A stretch of DNA of 64,000 nucleotides from Carettochelys insculpta (GCF_033958435.1 NC_134138.1:266701798-266765797); one strand, 5' to 3'. Positions 38,101 to 63,327 are shown, counted from the first letter of the stretch. Program-made: numbers and translations. The notes: a model not told the origin generated them from the letters alone.

Positions 38101-38328
38101 TTGTTCCAGATTCACAATGAATTATTGTATACAGCTTCCCATGACGGCACACTAAGGATCTGGGACGTACAAGGAATCTGCAAGCGAAATAAGCATTGCC
38201 TGAAGAAGGAGCGGCCTGTCCAGGGCAAAAGCTCCCAGAAGGGAAGCCTGTCTCGTCTTTTCAACAACCGAGTTGGCTGTGCAGTGCAACAGGAGAATGG
38301 GGATCTTGAGGCTGTTGAGCTAAAGTGA
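2029..38328 (+). CDS. WDR86: WD repeat domain 86 (six coding exons, complete)
   Basis: The CDS joins 2029-2191, 6028-6169, 10560-10983, 29879-30014, 37746-37849 and 38110-38328 (1188 nt, 395 residues plus TGA). Every junction has GT/AG sites and the phases (1, 2, 0, 1, 0) fit. I count eight WD-like units: about residues 13-44, 55-84, 95-124, 135-181, 192-223, 234-263, 277-310 and 314-350. Many end in GS-x-D-x-T-x-(K/R)-x-W. This predicts a beta-propeller scaffold for protein-protein contacts, and no catalytic function is implied. The protein closely matches vertebrate WDR86 as I remember it (376 residues in human). The turtle version has an acidic loop at residues 150-165 in the fourth unit and a longer basic tail ending in the SRLFNN-RVGCA block. 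The ATG at 2029 has A at -3 and G at +4 and gives the conserved N-terminus MGSSGSALKV. NUB1 converges from the right. Confidence 0.95.
3131..4101. mobile_element. Non-autonomous DNA transposon, 'TTACTCCTG' ends
   Basis: The left end (TTACTCCTGGGGAGAATTCTG) and right end (CAGAATTCCTTCAGGAATAA) are imperfect inverted repeats about 970 bp apart. The interior has no convincing coding frame. No clear target duplication is visible, so the superfamily is unknown. Confidence 0.55.
4725..4955 (-). repeat. MIR SINE (antisense)
   Basis: 'attttacagatggggaagcaaa', then 'gtgagaattgaatcttgaactc', matches the reversed MIR core and tRNA-related head as I know them. The adjacent 5010-5090 ('aaactctttagggcaggggc') resembles the 3' part of amniote CORE-SINEs. 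Confidence 0.6.
6028..6169 (+). CDS. WDR86: WDR86 coding exon 2
   Basis: Acceptor TTCCTAG| and donor CAG|GTTAGT. Codes residues 55-102: the complete second WD unit (GHESYITF to IRKWDV) and the start of the third (GHTSIVNR). Confidence 0.94.
6255..6420. repeat. Short interspersed repeat with inverted arms
   Basis: The phrase 'gacaagatgggtgaggtaat' at about 6284-6303 is repeated in reverse orientation at about 6374-6396. A copy of the same family seems to lie at 45030-45210. Family name uncertain. Confidence 0.5.
6809..7219. mobile_element. hAT-type MITE with perfect 8-bp target duplication
   Basis: TTTTGGAA occurs directly at 6801-6808 and 7220-7227. The right end (TTTTTACATCCCTA) pairs with a degraded left end (TTAGAGTTTCTAA), and subterminal GGTTAACTGG/CCAGTTAAC blocks mirror each other. 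The G/C-rich interior has no gene. The element at 9253-9756 has related ends. Confidence 0.75.
7565..7685 (+). repeat. Diverged MIR-like SINE
   Basis: 'gatggagtgttagactgggt', followed by an 'agacactgagccagagaaac'-type core, resembles a sense-strand MIR. It is old and partial. Confidence 0.35.
7690..7806. repeat. Turtle SINE copy
   Basis: 'ggggtagccatggttttctg' and 'gagctttcatgggtaagacc' match, in reverse orientation, the SINE at the right edge of the window (63908-64000). Confidence 0.5.
7920..8325 (-). pseudogene. Non-LTR retrotransposon reverse transcriptase fragment
   Basis: On the minus strand a frame reads LFADDAAVVSHTEDQLQKLL and then runs open for 124 codons. It includes the VYLGSTITD and YRACILSTLLYGSETWTL blocks that follow the catalytic site in many non-LTR reverse transcriptases. 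The FADD active-site motif is at 8304-8315. The rest of the reverse transcriptase, the endonuclease and the 5' end are missing. The frame stops right after ETWTL. It is not CR1 by eye and the clade is uncertain (RTE-like possible). This is a dead fragment inside WDR86 intron 2. Confidence 0.8.
9253..9756. mobile_element. hAT-type MITE carrying a CR1 tail
   Basis: The left end TACGGATGTTAAAGTTTAAC pairs with the right end GTTAAAATTTTAACATCTCTA. Flanking 8-mers ATATGCAT (9245-9252) and ATACGTAT (9757-9764) agree at 6 of 8 bases. A CR1 3' end at about 9565-9727 lies inside it. Confidence 0.6.
9565..9727 (+). repeat. CR1 LINE 3' end
   Basis: 'aggtctcttccagccctagg' followed by 'attctatgattcc' is the diagnostic CR1 3' tail, in plus orientation. 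Confidence 0.85.
10560..10983 (+). CDS. WDR86: WDR86 coding exon 3 (largest)
   Basis: Acceptor TTTTAACAG| and donor GAG|GTAAGG. Codes residues 102-243: the rest of WD unit 3, units 4 and 5, and the start of unit 6. Unit 4 contains an acidic, Glu-rich loop (about residues 150-165) between its strands. It corresponds to a variable loop in the human protein. Confidence 0.95.
13656..13745 (-). repeat. CR1 LINE 3' end (antisense)
   Basis: 'cgtagaatactagaacggga' then 'agggacctcgacgggttgtccagtcc' is the reversed CR1 tail. Confidence 0.75.
13880..15620 (+). pseudogene. Decayed CR1-like LINE ORF2
   Basis: Scattered plus-strand frames carry CR1-type reverse-transcriptase phrases: a run with 'NSAHKVIKFNIL' character near 14130-14175, PDDWKVGKVT near 14870-14900, and a 'VLFSILFYDLKKGEQ' block near 15335-15385. 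The frame is broken repeatedly by stops and shifts, so no product is expected. Confidence 0.6.
15620..16405. other. Unclassified repeat-like segment left of the Harbinger element
   Basis: It begins near 'gatgtctactctcgagtat'. It contains 'gctagtgtagacacagcatt' at about 15772-15791, which resembles an inward Harbinger end. I could not define its boundaries or match both ends. Confidence 0.3.
16779..18290 (+). pseudogene. Harbinger Myb/SANT-like DNA-binding protein, broken
   Basis: The frame from 16779 reads a Pro-rich lead and then a Myb/SANT-like helix-turn-helix region: KVELKDFPALWEEEVILW, AFHRLARGLATRGHP, then MKVKELRQAYMKTWDAASQS and HYRELRKLLG up to about 17195. A TAG at 17073-17075 interrupts the domain where related proteins continue. 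Later a 'GTLVIVLPSGTPS' block near 17340 lies in another frame, so there is also a frameshift. A second exon is suggested by 'tctgtctccacag' ending at 17706. These proteins accompany the transposase and help target the transposon ends. Two or more lesions make it a pseudogene. Confidence 0.7.
18535..19678 (-). pseudogene. Harbinger DDE transposase (HARBI1-like nuclease), broken
   Basis: On the minus strand, 19678-19433 encodes an N-terminal helix-turn-helix region (FRMARQTFKALCHWLAPVL, FGVSKATVGVVLIK) ending at a GTAAGT donor. The DDE_Tnp_4 core follows from about 19285: LGFLNCFATLDGTYMAI (first Asp), RKGYHSVVLHALVD, and WPGRAHDAHVFWKS (second Asp). The frame then shifts near 18990. YPLHPWLMQPYARR and TLEWALGRLHNLFTRLD (probable catalytic Glu) continue in another frame to a stop at 18535. 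So the catalytic triad is visible but split by a frameshift. The intron acceptor before 'attggccaagcc' seems to have lost its AG. Confidence 0.8.
19772..21738 (-). mobile_element. Unclassified ~2 kb insertion in the Harbinger, possibly a solo LTR
   Basis: Base composition and motifs change abruptly and Harbinger coding stops here. On the minus strand I see a CCAAT-type box (complement near 21607), a TATA-like TGCATATATTCAG near 21490 and AATAAA near 20270. The segment can be bounded by TG...CA, as in an LTR, but I found no matching target duplication and no retroviral coding. Boundaries and identity are tentative. Confidence 0.35.
21824..22114 (-). pseudogene. Possible 5' exon of the Harbinger transposase
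   Basis: An open minus-strand frame in the right part of the element, upstream of the transposase body. It has no recognisable domain. The position suits the N-terminal exon, separated from the rest by the 2-kb insertion; a chance frame is also possible. Confidence 0.3.
24232..24559. mobile_element. hAT-type MITE, copy 1
   Basis: The right end GGTTGCCAACCCCTG pairs with a degraded left end (GGGGTAAGCAACC). The interior ('ccagtgatactttttaaagc', 'gctgcagagctttaccgttt', 'catgctaatgaaaatcagct') aligns along its length with the copy at 53874-54191. No clear target duplication here. Confidence 0.7.
24640..24735 (+). repeat. Turtle SINE 3' part
   Basis: 'ccatggaagcttatggctaa' and 'aaggtgtcacaggactccac' match the tail of the SINEs at 55205 and 59728. 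Confidence 0.6.
25060..25135. repeat. Fragment of the hAT MITE family
   Basis: 'caggggttggcaacacccagc' and 'gtgccactcttggcagcatg' correspond to one end of the 24232/53874 family. The other end was not found. Confidence 0.5.
26525..26967. mobile_element. Tigger/mariner-like MITE
   Basis: Ends CAGTAAACCCCCAAGATATG and (reverse complement of the right end) CAGTAAACTCTCAGGTTATG form clear inverted repeats 443 bp apart. The left flank is TA, as expected of mariner-type elements; the right flank has become TG. Short inverted segments inside ('gaaactgaccagggcagcag' / 'ctggtcagtttc') give hairpins. No gene. Confidence 0.65.
27958..28180 (+). repeat. MIR/CORE SINE (sense)
   Basis: 'gcatggccttgtggctaagg' is the tRNA-like head. 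A core and 'taagctctttggggcaggga' at the 3' part follow, as in amniote MIR-type SINEs. Confidence 0.6.
29058..29477. mobile_element. hAT-type MITE
   Basis: Opens CAGGGGTCTGCAACC and closes near GGTGTCTGACCCCG. 'gagccacatgtggctcttt' follows the left end. Flanks TTCTAACA and TCCTAATG are a decayed 8-bp duplication (5 of 8). Related to the element at 40352-41002, with which it shares the 'acaggggttacaaaaa' and 'tattcacatgcactgtgg' segments. Confidence 0.65.
29879..30014 (+). CDS. WDR86: WDR86 coding exon 4
   Basis: Acceptor CCCCTCAG| and donor ATCT|GTGAGT. Codes residues 244-288: LVNRYLYSGSADKTVKCW completes WD unit 6, and THKHSVSTLKYHAGI begins unit 7. It follows an 18.9-kb intron containing the large Harbinger element. 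Confidence 0.95.
30321..31024 (-). mobile_element. Harbinger-derived foldback element, copy B (704 bp)
   Basis: The ends (A)GCTGTGTCTACACGTG and CACGTGTAGACGTAGCC are inverted, with duplication AAA (30318-30320 and 31025-31027). The arms are rich in TTCGAA and TCGACGTT. The interior has gggaggggccctttaaggg (30756-30774), also present in the large Harbinger. A 121-codon open frame runs from 30707 to 30342 on the minus strand. Confidence 0.85.
31706..31915 (-). repeat. CR1 LINE 3' end (antisense)
   Basis: 'acactagaactggaagggat', 'ctctgccctcacggcaggac' and 'aacctgctcttaaatatctt' are reversed CR1 3' sequence. Confidence 0.85.
32014..32058 (+). repeat. Direct repeat unit 1
   Basis: 'gcccttcccgagccaatcca' and its flanks recur in direct orientation at about 33930-33974 with few changes. 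The two units lie outside the inverted pair at 32442/33405. Confidence 0.55.
32442..32542 (+). repeat. Left arm of a 101-bp inverted repeat
   Basis: Runs from 'cagcacaaaaactgcagcac' to 'caaccactgaga'. It is the reverse complement of 33405-33505 with two differences, so 99 of 101 bases match. No coding sequence and no known family recognised. Confidence 0.85.
33080..33330 (-). repeat. MIR SINE (antisense)
   Basis: 'tttgcccagggtcttccaga' and 'ctgggaattgaatcccagtc' are the reversed MIR core and tRNA-related head. Confidence 0.65.
33405..33505 (-). repeat. Right arm of the 101-bp inverted repeat
   Basis: Reverse-complement partner of 32442-32542, separated by 862 bp. Transcribed WDR86 pre-mRNA could fold here into a long stem. 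Confidence 0.85.
33930..33974 (+). repeat. Direct repeat unit 2
   Basis: Second copy of the segment at 32014-32058, with scattered substitutions. Confidence 0.55.
35804..36514 (+). mobile_element. Harbinger-derived foldback element, copy C (711 bp)
   Basis: Ends GGCTACGTCTACTCGTG and CACGTGTAGACACAGCC, with perfect duplication ACT (35801-35803 and 36515-36517). It is the same element as copy B in reverse orientation. The 121-codon frame runs 36128-36493 on the plus strand, ending inside the right arm. Confidence 0.88.
36628..37560 (-). repeat. CR1 LINE 3' sequences (antisense), two pieces
   Basis: 36628-36812 and 36820-37560 each start with an 'agactcatagcatactagaa'-type reversed CR1 tail. 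The longer piece continues through 'cccattgcttcttggcctat' and 'gaaagctgctatcatgtccc' into CR1 3' UTR and ORF2 end. The first piece duplicates part of the second, so two insertions are likely. Confidence 0.8.
37746..37849 (+). CDS. WDR86: WDR86 coding exon 5
   Basis: The acceptor GTGTTAG| gives L-F-T-G-S-G-D-A-C-A-R-A-F across the junction, the expected WDR86 sequence. The donor is CAG|GTGAGG. Codes residues 289-323, finishing WD unit 7 and starting unit 8. The competing downstream AG in 'ttcacag' would break the frame. Confidence 0.93.
38110..38328 (+). CDS. WDR86: WDR86 coding exon 6 (terminal)
   Basis: Acceptor TTGTTCCAG|, only 260 bp after exon 5. Codes residues 324-395 and TGA: ELLYTASHDGTLRIWDV closes the last WD unit. 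A Lys-rich linker and SLSRLFNNRVGCA follow, then an acidic end that is longer than in human. Confidence 0.94.
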   Translation: MHNELLYTASHDGTLRIWDVQGICKRNKHCLKKERPVQGKSSQKGSLSRLFNNRVGCAVQQENGDLEAVELK

Positions 38329-39705
38329 TTGCTGGAACAAACTTTCTGTCAAAGAGGAACAACTGAGCCATCTTCTGTGCTGTTGGGTGCAGATAGGCCA
38401 GGCCTGGGAAAATGGGGGTAAATTAAACTGCCTAACATACTCTGTCAAGAGTTCACATTCTTTATAAATCATGAAGCTGACTTTCTTCGGACTATTATTG
38501 ATATCTTGCAGCATCTCATAGTGTATTGTAATGTACAAACTCTGGGGCAATATAGGATCAGGACCCATAGTAGAAAGAAATCCATGTGATTTTCCTTTTC
38601 CTATACTTGTGTTTGTCATTATAATTTGCATTTAAGACTCTTTTCCCAGTTTCCCCCTGTACAATGGGATTTTGCCCCACTGCTGCTGCTTGCTGGTTCC
38701 TGATAAGAGGAGAGGCAGGAATAGGTAATAAGCCAGCAGGCTCCTTTGCTTTCTTGTTGCTGTTACAACACTGCAATGGAGAAGAATGTGTAATTAAAAG
38801 CTGCCTTATGGGATGACTTTGAATTCAGTTTTCTCAGCTCCCTTAGGGGTTATAGTGTCCTTGCCTCTTTCTGATTGATGTGACTTTAATTTAGGAGGCT
38901 TTGGCTGAGACATAGAGGTACCAGAAGTCCCTCTGGGGCTTGAGCTTAGAGCAACTGAGCTGGGATTTAAAGGGCTTTAAAAAACCCAACCAACCTGAAT
39001 GTCAGGCCTTTTTACTTCCCCCAGGGCCAGAGTGGGAGAGCGGGGCTGCTGTGAGTGCTCCTGGGGAGGGGGAAGGGCCTCATTTCTTTTACTGTGGGAA
39101 TTGAAAAGCTGGTCCTCCACGTGAGGATGCCAGTGCTGAAGGATGTGATGGGGGTGGGTGTTGGGCGAATGCTTATACCCATTAGATCTCTGATTTCTCT
39201 GCTGGGCCTGTGCTCCTTTTTCCTTTCAGATCCCACAAACCCGCCAGCCGTGCTGCACGTTCCATGGCAGTGAAATCAGAGCCTGGCAAAATCTAGAGAG
39301 GGCTCGGAGACCACATGGGTTTTGAAATGAGGTGCATGTGGTGTGGGCATTTTACCCTGGAAGGGGGGCTCTGTTGGAAGGGAGGTGGCATTGTGTAAAG
39401 ACTTAGAGTGAAATTGTTAGGCTGGGGTTTGCCTGAAGGAAAGAGATGTGTAGGTTAGGATAAGCATCGAAATTTAAGGGTGTCTCTCATCTCTTCCAGG
39501 TTTGCTGCTCCTTGATAATCACTGAGCCATAAATATTCAAGTGTCCTTATATTTTTTGTAGATCTAGCACACTTTGTGGAGTCAATGGAACAGACACTCA
39601 ACCAAGTGTGTTTTATTTTTGTGGCTTTATTTATTCTGTATTGTGGCAGATAAATGCTGTAACGCTCTTTGCAAGTGGGCAATAAACACTTCGCATCTAC
39701 AGATG
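38329..39705 (+). other. WDR86: Probable WDR86 3' UTR
   Basis: Non-coding sequence after the stop with no recognisable repeat. The first canonical AATAAA is at 39681-39686. Cleavage about 15-25 bases later would give a UTR of roughly 1.4 kb. This is inferred from the signal alone; an ATTAAA near 38793 is an alternative. Confidence 0.5.
39681..39686 (+). promoter_or_regulatory. WDR86: Candidate polyadenylation signal for WDR86
   Basis: AATAAA 1.35 kb after the WDR86 stop codon, followed within about 30 bases by a T-rich stretch ('cctttgtctgtagcttcttg'). Confidence 0.45.
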
Positions 39706-40351
39706 AAACGGAATCCTTTGTCTGTAGCTTCTTGCTGCGTATGTCGCTTTGGACTGGCCGCAGAGAGATGGCGGTCAGAACGGCAGGGAGAAGCATAGGG
39801 AAAACTGGTGTGAATTGTACAAACGTGCTTTCCCCTCCTTGATGGGCTGGGGTCAAGTCCGTTACTGGTGAAACCGATGGTCCTCAAATTCTTACGTCCT
39901 GTCTGCTGCAGCTGTCTGACGGCCAGTATCTCAGCATGCTGGTACACCCTGGTCAAAGGTGTTGGCTCTCATTCGCTGTGGCACCTCACAACTCTTACGA
40001 GTGAGTGAGGTATCCCACCCCACCCTCCCTGGAAGGAGGAAACATTACACCCCCTGTTTTACCCATAAAATAACTGCTGGCAGTTGGGAGCAGAACCTGG
40101 CTTGGCGGTAGTGCAGACGGGGCCTGAGGTCCCACTTCTGAGTTACGGTGTGTATGAGGGCTTGGCTCGGCTCAGCCTGTCCATTGGCACACGCTCCTCC
40201 CACCGCACAGTATAGAACCAAGGCAGCCTTGCTTGTGCAATTCTAATGGAGGTTTGTAAACTGGGGCAAACTCTGTGCCATGCTGCACCCCCACGTGGTG
40301 CCTGGTCTGCAGGGATAACTGCCTGTCTGGCTATCAGTCATTCCTTTAGTG

Positions 40352-41002
40352 CAGCAGTCGGCAACCTGTGGCTCTGGAGCCACAAGCGGCTCTTTACGGA
40401 GCTGTTTGCTGCCGCTGCAGACTCCATGTGTGGCCCTGGAGGCTGCTGCTGCCGCTTAGCTTTTTTGTTTAAGTGATAGCAGCCTCCAGATCCACTGAGC
40501 AGTCAGCCCTGGAAGAGGAAGCTGGGGCAAAGTCAGCCTGTAGGAGAGCTGGGGGGAGGGGTGGCCGAGCCTGCTGTGCTGGAGCTGTGCAGCCATGTGG
40601 ACCAGGAGGCGGTGGGGAGAGCAGCAGCAGTATGTGGAGCTCCTCGGCTGAGCCAGGTAAATCCTGGGGTGGGGGTTGGGGGAGCGGCTTTGGGGCTAGA
40701 GGGGTTAAACCTGGAGATGGGGTGTTTGGGGCTGAAGGGGTTAAGTCAACGGGGAGAGGGGTTGCGGGATGGGGGGGGTAAGACTGGGGGATGGGGGAAG
40801 TTAACTTTCTAACTGGTAAAAATTATTGTGAGTGCTGTTCTTAAACAGGGGTTACAAAAAGTACGGTTTGACTTTATTATTTTTTATGTATTCCTGAAGG
40901 ACTGTCTGATATTCACATGCACTGTGGCTCTTTTATTGGTTTTGAAATAGATTTTGAATTTGGAAGAATGGCTTTTGTCGCTATTTCGGTTGCAGACTGC
41001 TG
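40352..41002. mobile_element. hAT-type MITE with 8-bp target duplication
   Basis: Ends CAGCAGTCGGCAACC and GGTTGCAGACTGCTG are inverted. Flanks CTTTAGTG (40344-40351) and CCTTAGTG (41003-41010) agree at 7 of 8. 'gtggctctggagccacaagc' follows the left end. A G-rich internal stretch (40540-40800) gives open but unconvincing frames. Confidence 0.8.
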
Positions 41003-42116
41003 CCTTAGTGCAAGCAGTAAAGGTGGGTACTGGGGACCAGAAGGTCTTGGGTCAAAGCCTCCTGACTCCCCATCTGGGGAAATGTAGCATGTGTTCATGT
41101 AATTCCATGGTGAAGGTTGTCTTAAAAATACATAAGCTGCCACAGACCTAGATATTTTTTCCTCTCTCAAATGAACTGTTGAAATTTTAGCCGTAACCAT
41201 TGATGGGCCCAGCACAGATACACTCTCATTTCAAGGCCACAAAAGACCACCAGCTTACTTAGTCTGATCTGTATATCATAGGCCATACCAGCGTCCAGCA
41301 CTGGGCCCCCCGACAGGGCCCAATGATTCAAAGGGGCCTGGGACTTCTGGCCACCACTGCTATTCCTGCAGCAGCAGTGGTGGCTGGAGCCCCAGGCGTT
41401 TTAAACTGCCACTGGTGTGCTGGTCCATGTGGCTCTAAGGGCAGGGGGGGGCCCAGTGCTACAGTCCAGGTGGTGCTGAGGGGTGGCTGGATGCCCCGAC
41501 CCTGCCCCTTCTGCCGAAGGTCTCACCCCTCCCAGTGGCATGGGGCCTGCAAAAGTTGTTGGTCCCCCGCCTACACCAACCTCTTAACTCCATCAGTTGA
41601 CATCAGAGTGAAGTATTACAACCCATAGGAGACTGTTATATGCCACAGGCAGAAAGGAGCAATGGCAGTGCACCAGTGCCTGAGAAATTATTGAGAAGCA
41701 CTCAGATAATTTATGTACCCATGTACTACAGTGGAAAGCTAACACCCTCCATGTCACTGCCAGCCTGAGCTGGAGGAAAATTCCTTCCTCCCAGCATTCA
41801 GTGAAACCCTGAACAAGACCCAGCCAAGCACCTAGTACTCTGAAGGTGGGGTCATCTAATACACCTAAAAATTCTATTTACAACATATTAAAATGCTGCA
41901 TATTTTGGTCAATGAGAAAATGTGGAGGCTCTTGCAGGGTAAGGAGGAACACAGGGCCCTGGCTTCACAGAGGTAGCTCACCCTGCACCCCACCCGCTTC
42001 CCAGGCCCCACCCAGCACAAGGGCTTTGCCTGTCCCAGAAACACGCCAGAGGCCTGCCCATTCCACCATGTGCACCAAGACAGTCAGAAGAATATGCCCA
42101 GTCCTGGCCACTGAGC

Positions 42117-42640
42117 CGGGGGGGGGGGGGTGTGTGTGTGTGTGTGTGCGCACGTGCGGGGGGGCGGGGGGAGGGCGGGGAAGAGCTCTGCCTTCCAGGA
42201 GCCTAGTGTAGGCAGCCAGGCGTGGTGGTGGGAGGGTTCTGTATGTGGGCAGCCCAGCTGTGCGGCGGCTGACTGCAGGTGGATGGATTTTGCAGGAGTG
42301 GGAGGGTGTCTGGGTGAAGGTGGTTAGGACTGAGCAGGGACAGGTTTGGATGTGGGAGGAAACATGGTTTGGCAGAGGGCCTCTGTGGAGAGAGTGAGGC
42401 TTGGCGTGGGGCTGGAAGCATGGGTGAGCTGGTTGGGGGGGTTCAGTGTGGTGGAAGGTGTGGCTTGTCAGGGTGAGGGGTTTTGTTGTGGGGGGGGGAA
42501 GGTAAGGCTGGGTGCAGGTGTGGTAGGGCTACATGTAGGGGGTGCTGGGTTTTGGGGGGGAGGGGCTAGGTGGAGTGGTAGCGGGATAAGGGTCTGGCCA
42601 GTTGCTATTGGCGGGGGGGAGGTCAACATGCATAGGGGAG
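42117..42640 (+). repeat. G-rich tract with short TG run
   Basis: A run of about 14 G at 42117-42130, (TG)n to about 42149, then repeated G-clusters such as ggggggcgggggg and gtggggggggg up to 42620. Candidate G-quadruplex-forming sequence. The ORFs across it are compositional. Confidence 0.7.
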
Positions 42641-43033
42641 CAAGTACCCTATATGACACCCCCCAGGTCAAGGAGCAGTGGGGTGGAGGGAGGGTCATCC
42701 CAGCTGAAGCAGAGGAAGAGTTTTAAAAATACGTGCCCCCCCCCCAACTTCGAGGCTGGTGGTAGGAAAAATTCCTTCTCCCACAGCTGGCTAGCTGGAC
42801 CCCGACACGAGATTTTATCAACATAAGCTGGCCTGTGAGCCCGGCCTCCCACCATTGCAAGGACCCCCCCCCACATTGTACATTTGCAGCTGTAACGTTG
42901 GCCAGCTTGTGTCTATGACACAAACGAACTCAACTGCTCAGCCCCCTCCCCTCCCCCCAGTGTCCAGGCTCCTAACGGTCAAGGCTAGTTGAGCCCCCAT
43001 GTTGGCTACAAGCTTGTCATGCACTATCCTCCC

Positions 43034-43058
43034 TCCCCCCCCCCCCCCCCCCGCCCCT
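43034..43058. repeat. Poly-C run
   Basis: Nearly uninterrupted C tract, one G. Confidence 0.9.
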
Positions 43059-45029
43059 AGTTATAACACACAGGCAGAGACCTTCTTTCCTAGGAAGGTG
43101 TTTGTTCACTCTTTTTTTAACCCACTGTTTTCTCTCTCCAGCAGATGCCAATGCCACTTCGTGGGCTGGGCCAGGAGTCTGTGTGTTTAACTCAAACTGA
43201 GTATGAGGTATTTCTTTACATCAAGCTATAAGGGGTGCAACATCTAGCACCTGAGGACTGATGACCTGTGCTTTCTTGACCACAGCTAGCCTGGTGCTAG
43301 CGCCACCTGCTGGAACCTTTCCATCTAATGTGAGGGTTAAGCACATCTGGAAGTGCTGTTTGTTACTAGAAGCGCTGGTTTGGGCCCCTTCTGCAAGCAG
43401 GGTCTGGCTCAGTATGCTAGCATCGTCAGGCACTTCGCCTTGGCTTGTTATGGAGACCGCACTCACTGTAGGCCAGTTGCAAGATGGTGGCTTTTAACAC
43501 AGTCTTTAATGGCCTGTCTGTGAGCTTAGTGATGTGGGTTTGGCGTTCAGATGCATTACTAGGCATTCTAGCTGTAGGACTGGCATAGGTTTATTTTTTT
43601 TTTCTGATGGCTAAAGTGCACCGAAACCCTGACAAAATATAAAACAAACCAATACTGTAAGTGGACTTAACAGGCTGCCCTGTTGCTGGGAAATAAAGAT
43701 GGTAATTGGTGGTAAAGATGATCCTTTGAATCAGAGTTGAGTGAAAGCATAATGTGAGTTTTGCGTGTTTGTAAAAAGATCACAGCCTGAAATTACTCTC
43801 AGCTGTCTTCAACCCATGATTCTTATGCTGCACCTCAGTTGCAGCAATTTGCTGTTTGCCATCAAGGCCATTGGGATTAGTTACCTGCCTGATGGAACTG
43901 TTTCTGTTGGAATGACCTTACACATTCAACAGTAGTTTCAATTTCCCTTTGGGATTTCATTTAAAATGATACGGTCTTATGTAAGCAAAGCTTCAATGCT
44001 TATGGAAAACACAAAGCAGGTGGTGTGCACAGTTACATCAAATTGGAATCTGTACTGAACTGTCCCCCTCCCTTCCTGCACAGTAACAGCCCATCAAGTG
44101 CATCTACCTTCACCTATATCACTTGGTGGGAAGCTGTATCCAATATCATAGTATCAATTTACCAAGTGCTCAGATCCCACCGGACAGGGAGCCTTCTCAA
44201 CTCCTGCTGGTTTCAGTAAGAGCTGAGAGGTCTCAGCCTGTCACAGGCTCAAGCCCAGAGTCTTCAGGGCTAAACTTATACTTTGTCCTTCCTTTGTCTG
44301 CTGCCTTGGAGGACATCTGTTTGTTTCTAGGGGAGTCTGGGGACTGATCTTTTTCAGATTTTTTTTGATTCCAGGTGCCCCTTTATTTGGTTTTGGCATG
44401 CTACCAGCACTCTCATAGACAGACAATTATTTTATTTATCATTTGAACTGGCCATTGTATTGGCACCCAAAAACTGTAAATAATATCAAATATGAAAGTG
44501 GTATAAATAATAGCACTTCCTGCACCATGGCTGATCTGATCTGATCCACATCTGCCAGGACTAAAAGAAATCTTTGTACTAAATAAAAATAAATGTCTCA
44601 TACTGGAATTTGAAGATTGTTGTATTGTGGATCAAACTACAGCGCCATCTATCCTCCTTGTGCTAACACAACGAAGGAATTGCGCCTTCCAAAGAATTGT
44701 ATTTTCCAGAGAAAGCCAATTCATTAGAATTCCAGCAAATATGACTTCGCTGGGGTCAACTGAAAAGCAGGCCACTGAATAACTTGTGTGTGCAGCTTAG
44801 TAATTAACCTTTGAAGGGCATCGTATGGGTTTAGATACAGATGTCTACAAATACCACACATTCCAGTCATATTCCTTTTTCCCCCCGTTTTCCTTATTGA
44901 AGTAGTGTCATTCTAATGGACTTGACACACTGCATGGGACTTTATCCTAGCAGTACAGGGATTCAAAATTAATGAAAACGACACACATTCTCTGTTCCAA
45001 ACCAGTGTCTTAAAAATGGAGAGACAAGA

Positions 45030-45210
45030 TAAGTAAGCTAATACCCTTGACTGGACCAACCTCTGATGGCAAGGGAGAGAAGCTTTTGAGCTTATGCAGA
45101 GCGCTTCATTTTTCCAGACCTGTCTGGAAAATAGATGTTGGTCCAGCAAAATACATTACTTCCCCAACATTGTCTCTCTCAGACCAGCAGGGCTACAGCA
45201 CCACCAAGAT
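45030..45210. repeat. SINE-like repeat
   Basis: 'actggaccaacctctgatgg', 'gagagaagcttttgagctta' and 'gtctctctcagaccagcagg' match the widespread turtle repeat also seen at 6255-6420. Confidence 0.5.
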
Positions 45211-45901
45211 CTCAAAAATGGAATATCTCTGACAGCTGCATTTGGAGGGGCACCTAGAAGAGGAGGGCTAAATGTTATAATCAGAGGGAATATATAGAGC
45301 ACTAAGAAGGAATCCTGGGCTAAATTTCTGATGCCAACAAAGTGACAGTTGAGATGAGTCTGGCCCAATTTCTGTCTTTATTAGCTAGTGAGTGTTTTGT
45401 TTCCTCATGTTTAAATTACCTAAAAAGTGAGCTAGAGACAAGAGCATCAAATCTATGGTCCAAGGGTCATGTTTGGCTCACATGCATTGAGAACTGCCTG
45501 ATTATGAATTGCAAAATGTGTCCCTGTATCATTCCCACCAATGTTTTACAGAGAACTGTTTAAACCAACCCCACTGCCATGAGATGGATGGGGGCAGCAC
45601 CTCCCCAGCTGCTTCCAATTGCCTCTTTTCAGAGAGTACTTTTATGTATCGAGTATGAAAAAATCCCAATGAAAACAAGGTGTGCAATAAGTTTATTTTT
45701 ATTAGCCGCTGTTGCAACATCCGACGTTAACAGAAATGCGAAAAGGCATCATCAATTTATCAAGAACTCATGTGTAAGTCATTTTTGGAAAACAGTACTT
45801 CAAAGAGGAGGTTGGTTTTGTTAACTTACAGCTTTATAAATGTATTAACTAGGCTCCCAATTAGAAATGTAGATTGTTTTAAAATAGATGATCAAAATGT
45901 T

Positions 45902-45907
45902 TTTATT
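45902..45907 (-). promoter_or_regulatory. NUB1: Candidate polyadenylation signal for NUB1
   Basis: TTTATT on the plus strand is AATAAA on the NUB1 strand, 321 bases after the stop. Another lies at 45692-45697. Which is used cannot be decided from the sequence. Confidence 0.4.
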
Positions 45908-46227
45908 TGCTATATTAATCAAAAGGGCTAATTTCATACCCATAAAAATATATGTTCAACCTCTCTATTAAAGTGTTTTTCAAGAAAAAAAAACCTTGTT
46001 TCTGCTTCATTATTATGCTGAATTATAACCTAATAAAGCAAAAAGCATATTTTAAACATTGTTATAATTAATCAATAATTAACTAATTTGCCTATTATTT
46101 AACTGAATATAAGGCATTTGGCAAAAGATAAGCTCGAGGATATAGGATTCTAAATCAAAATTCAAAAATCTAAAATGTGATATATGGCCAAAGTAATTCC
46201 ATGTAACTGAACGATGGTAATGAAATT

Positions 46228-63327
<17,100 letters not shown>

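Larger units (their letters stand above)
39706..45680. other. Intergenic region between WDR86 and NUB1 ends
   Basis: No gene found. It holds the hAT element 40352-41002, a G-rich/TG tract (42117-42640), a poly-C run (43034-43058) and a SINE-like repeat (45030-45210). The remaining stretches (41010-42100, 43070-45020) show nothing I recognise. The ORFs at 41846-42211 and 42346-42726 are low-complexity. Confidence 0.7.

Noticed and set aside
41846..42726. ORFs of 121 and 126 codons between the two genes
   Set aside because: Low-complexity, Gly-rich translations of G-rich DNA, with no homology I recognise.
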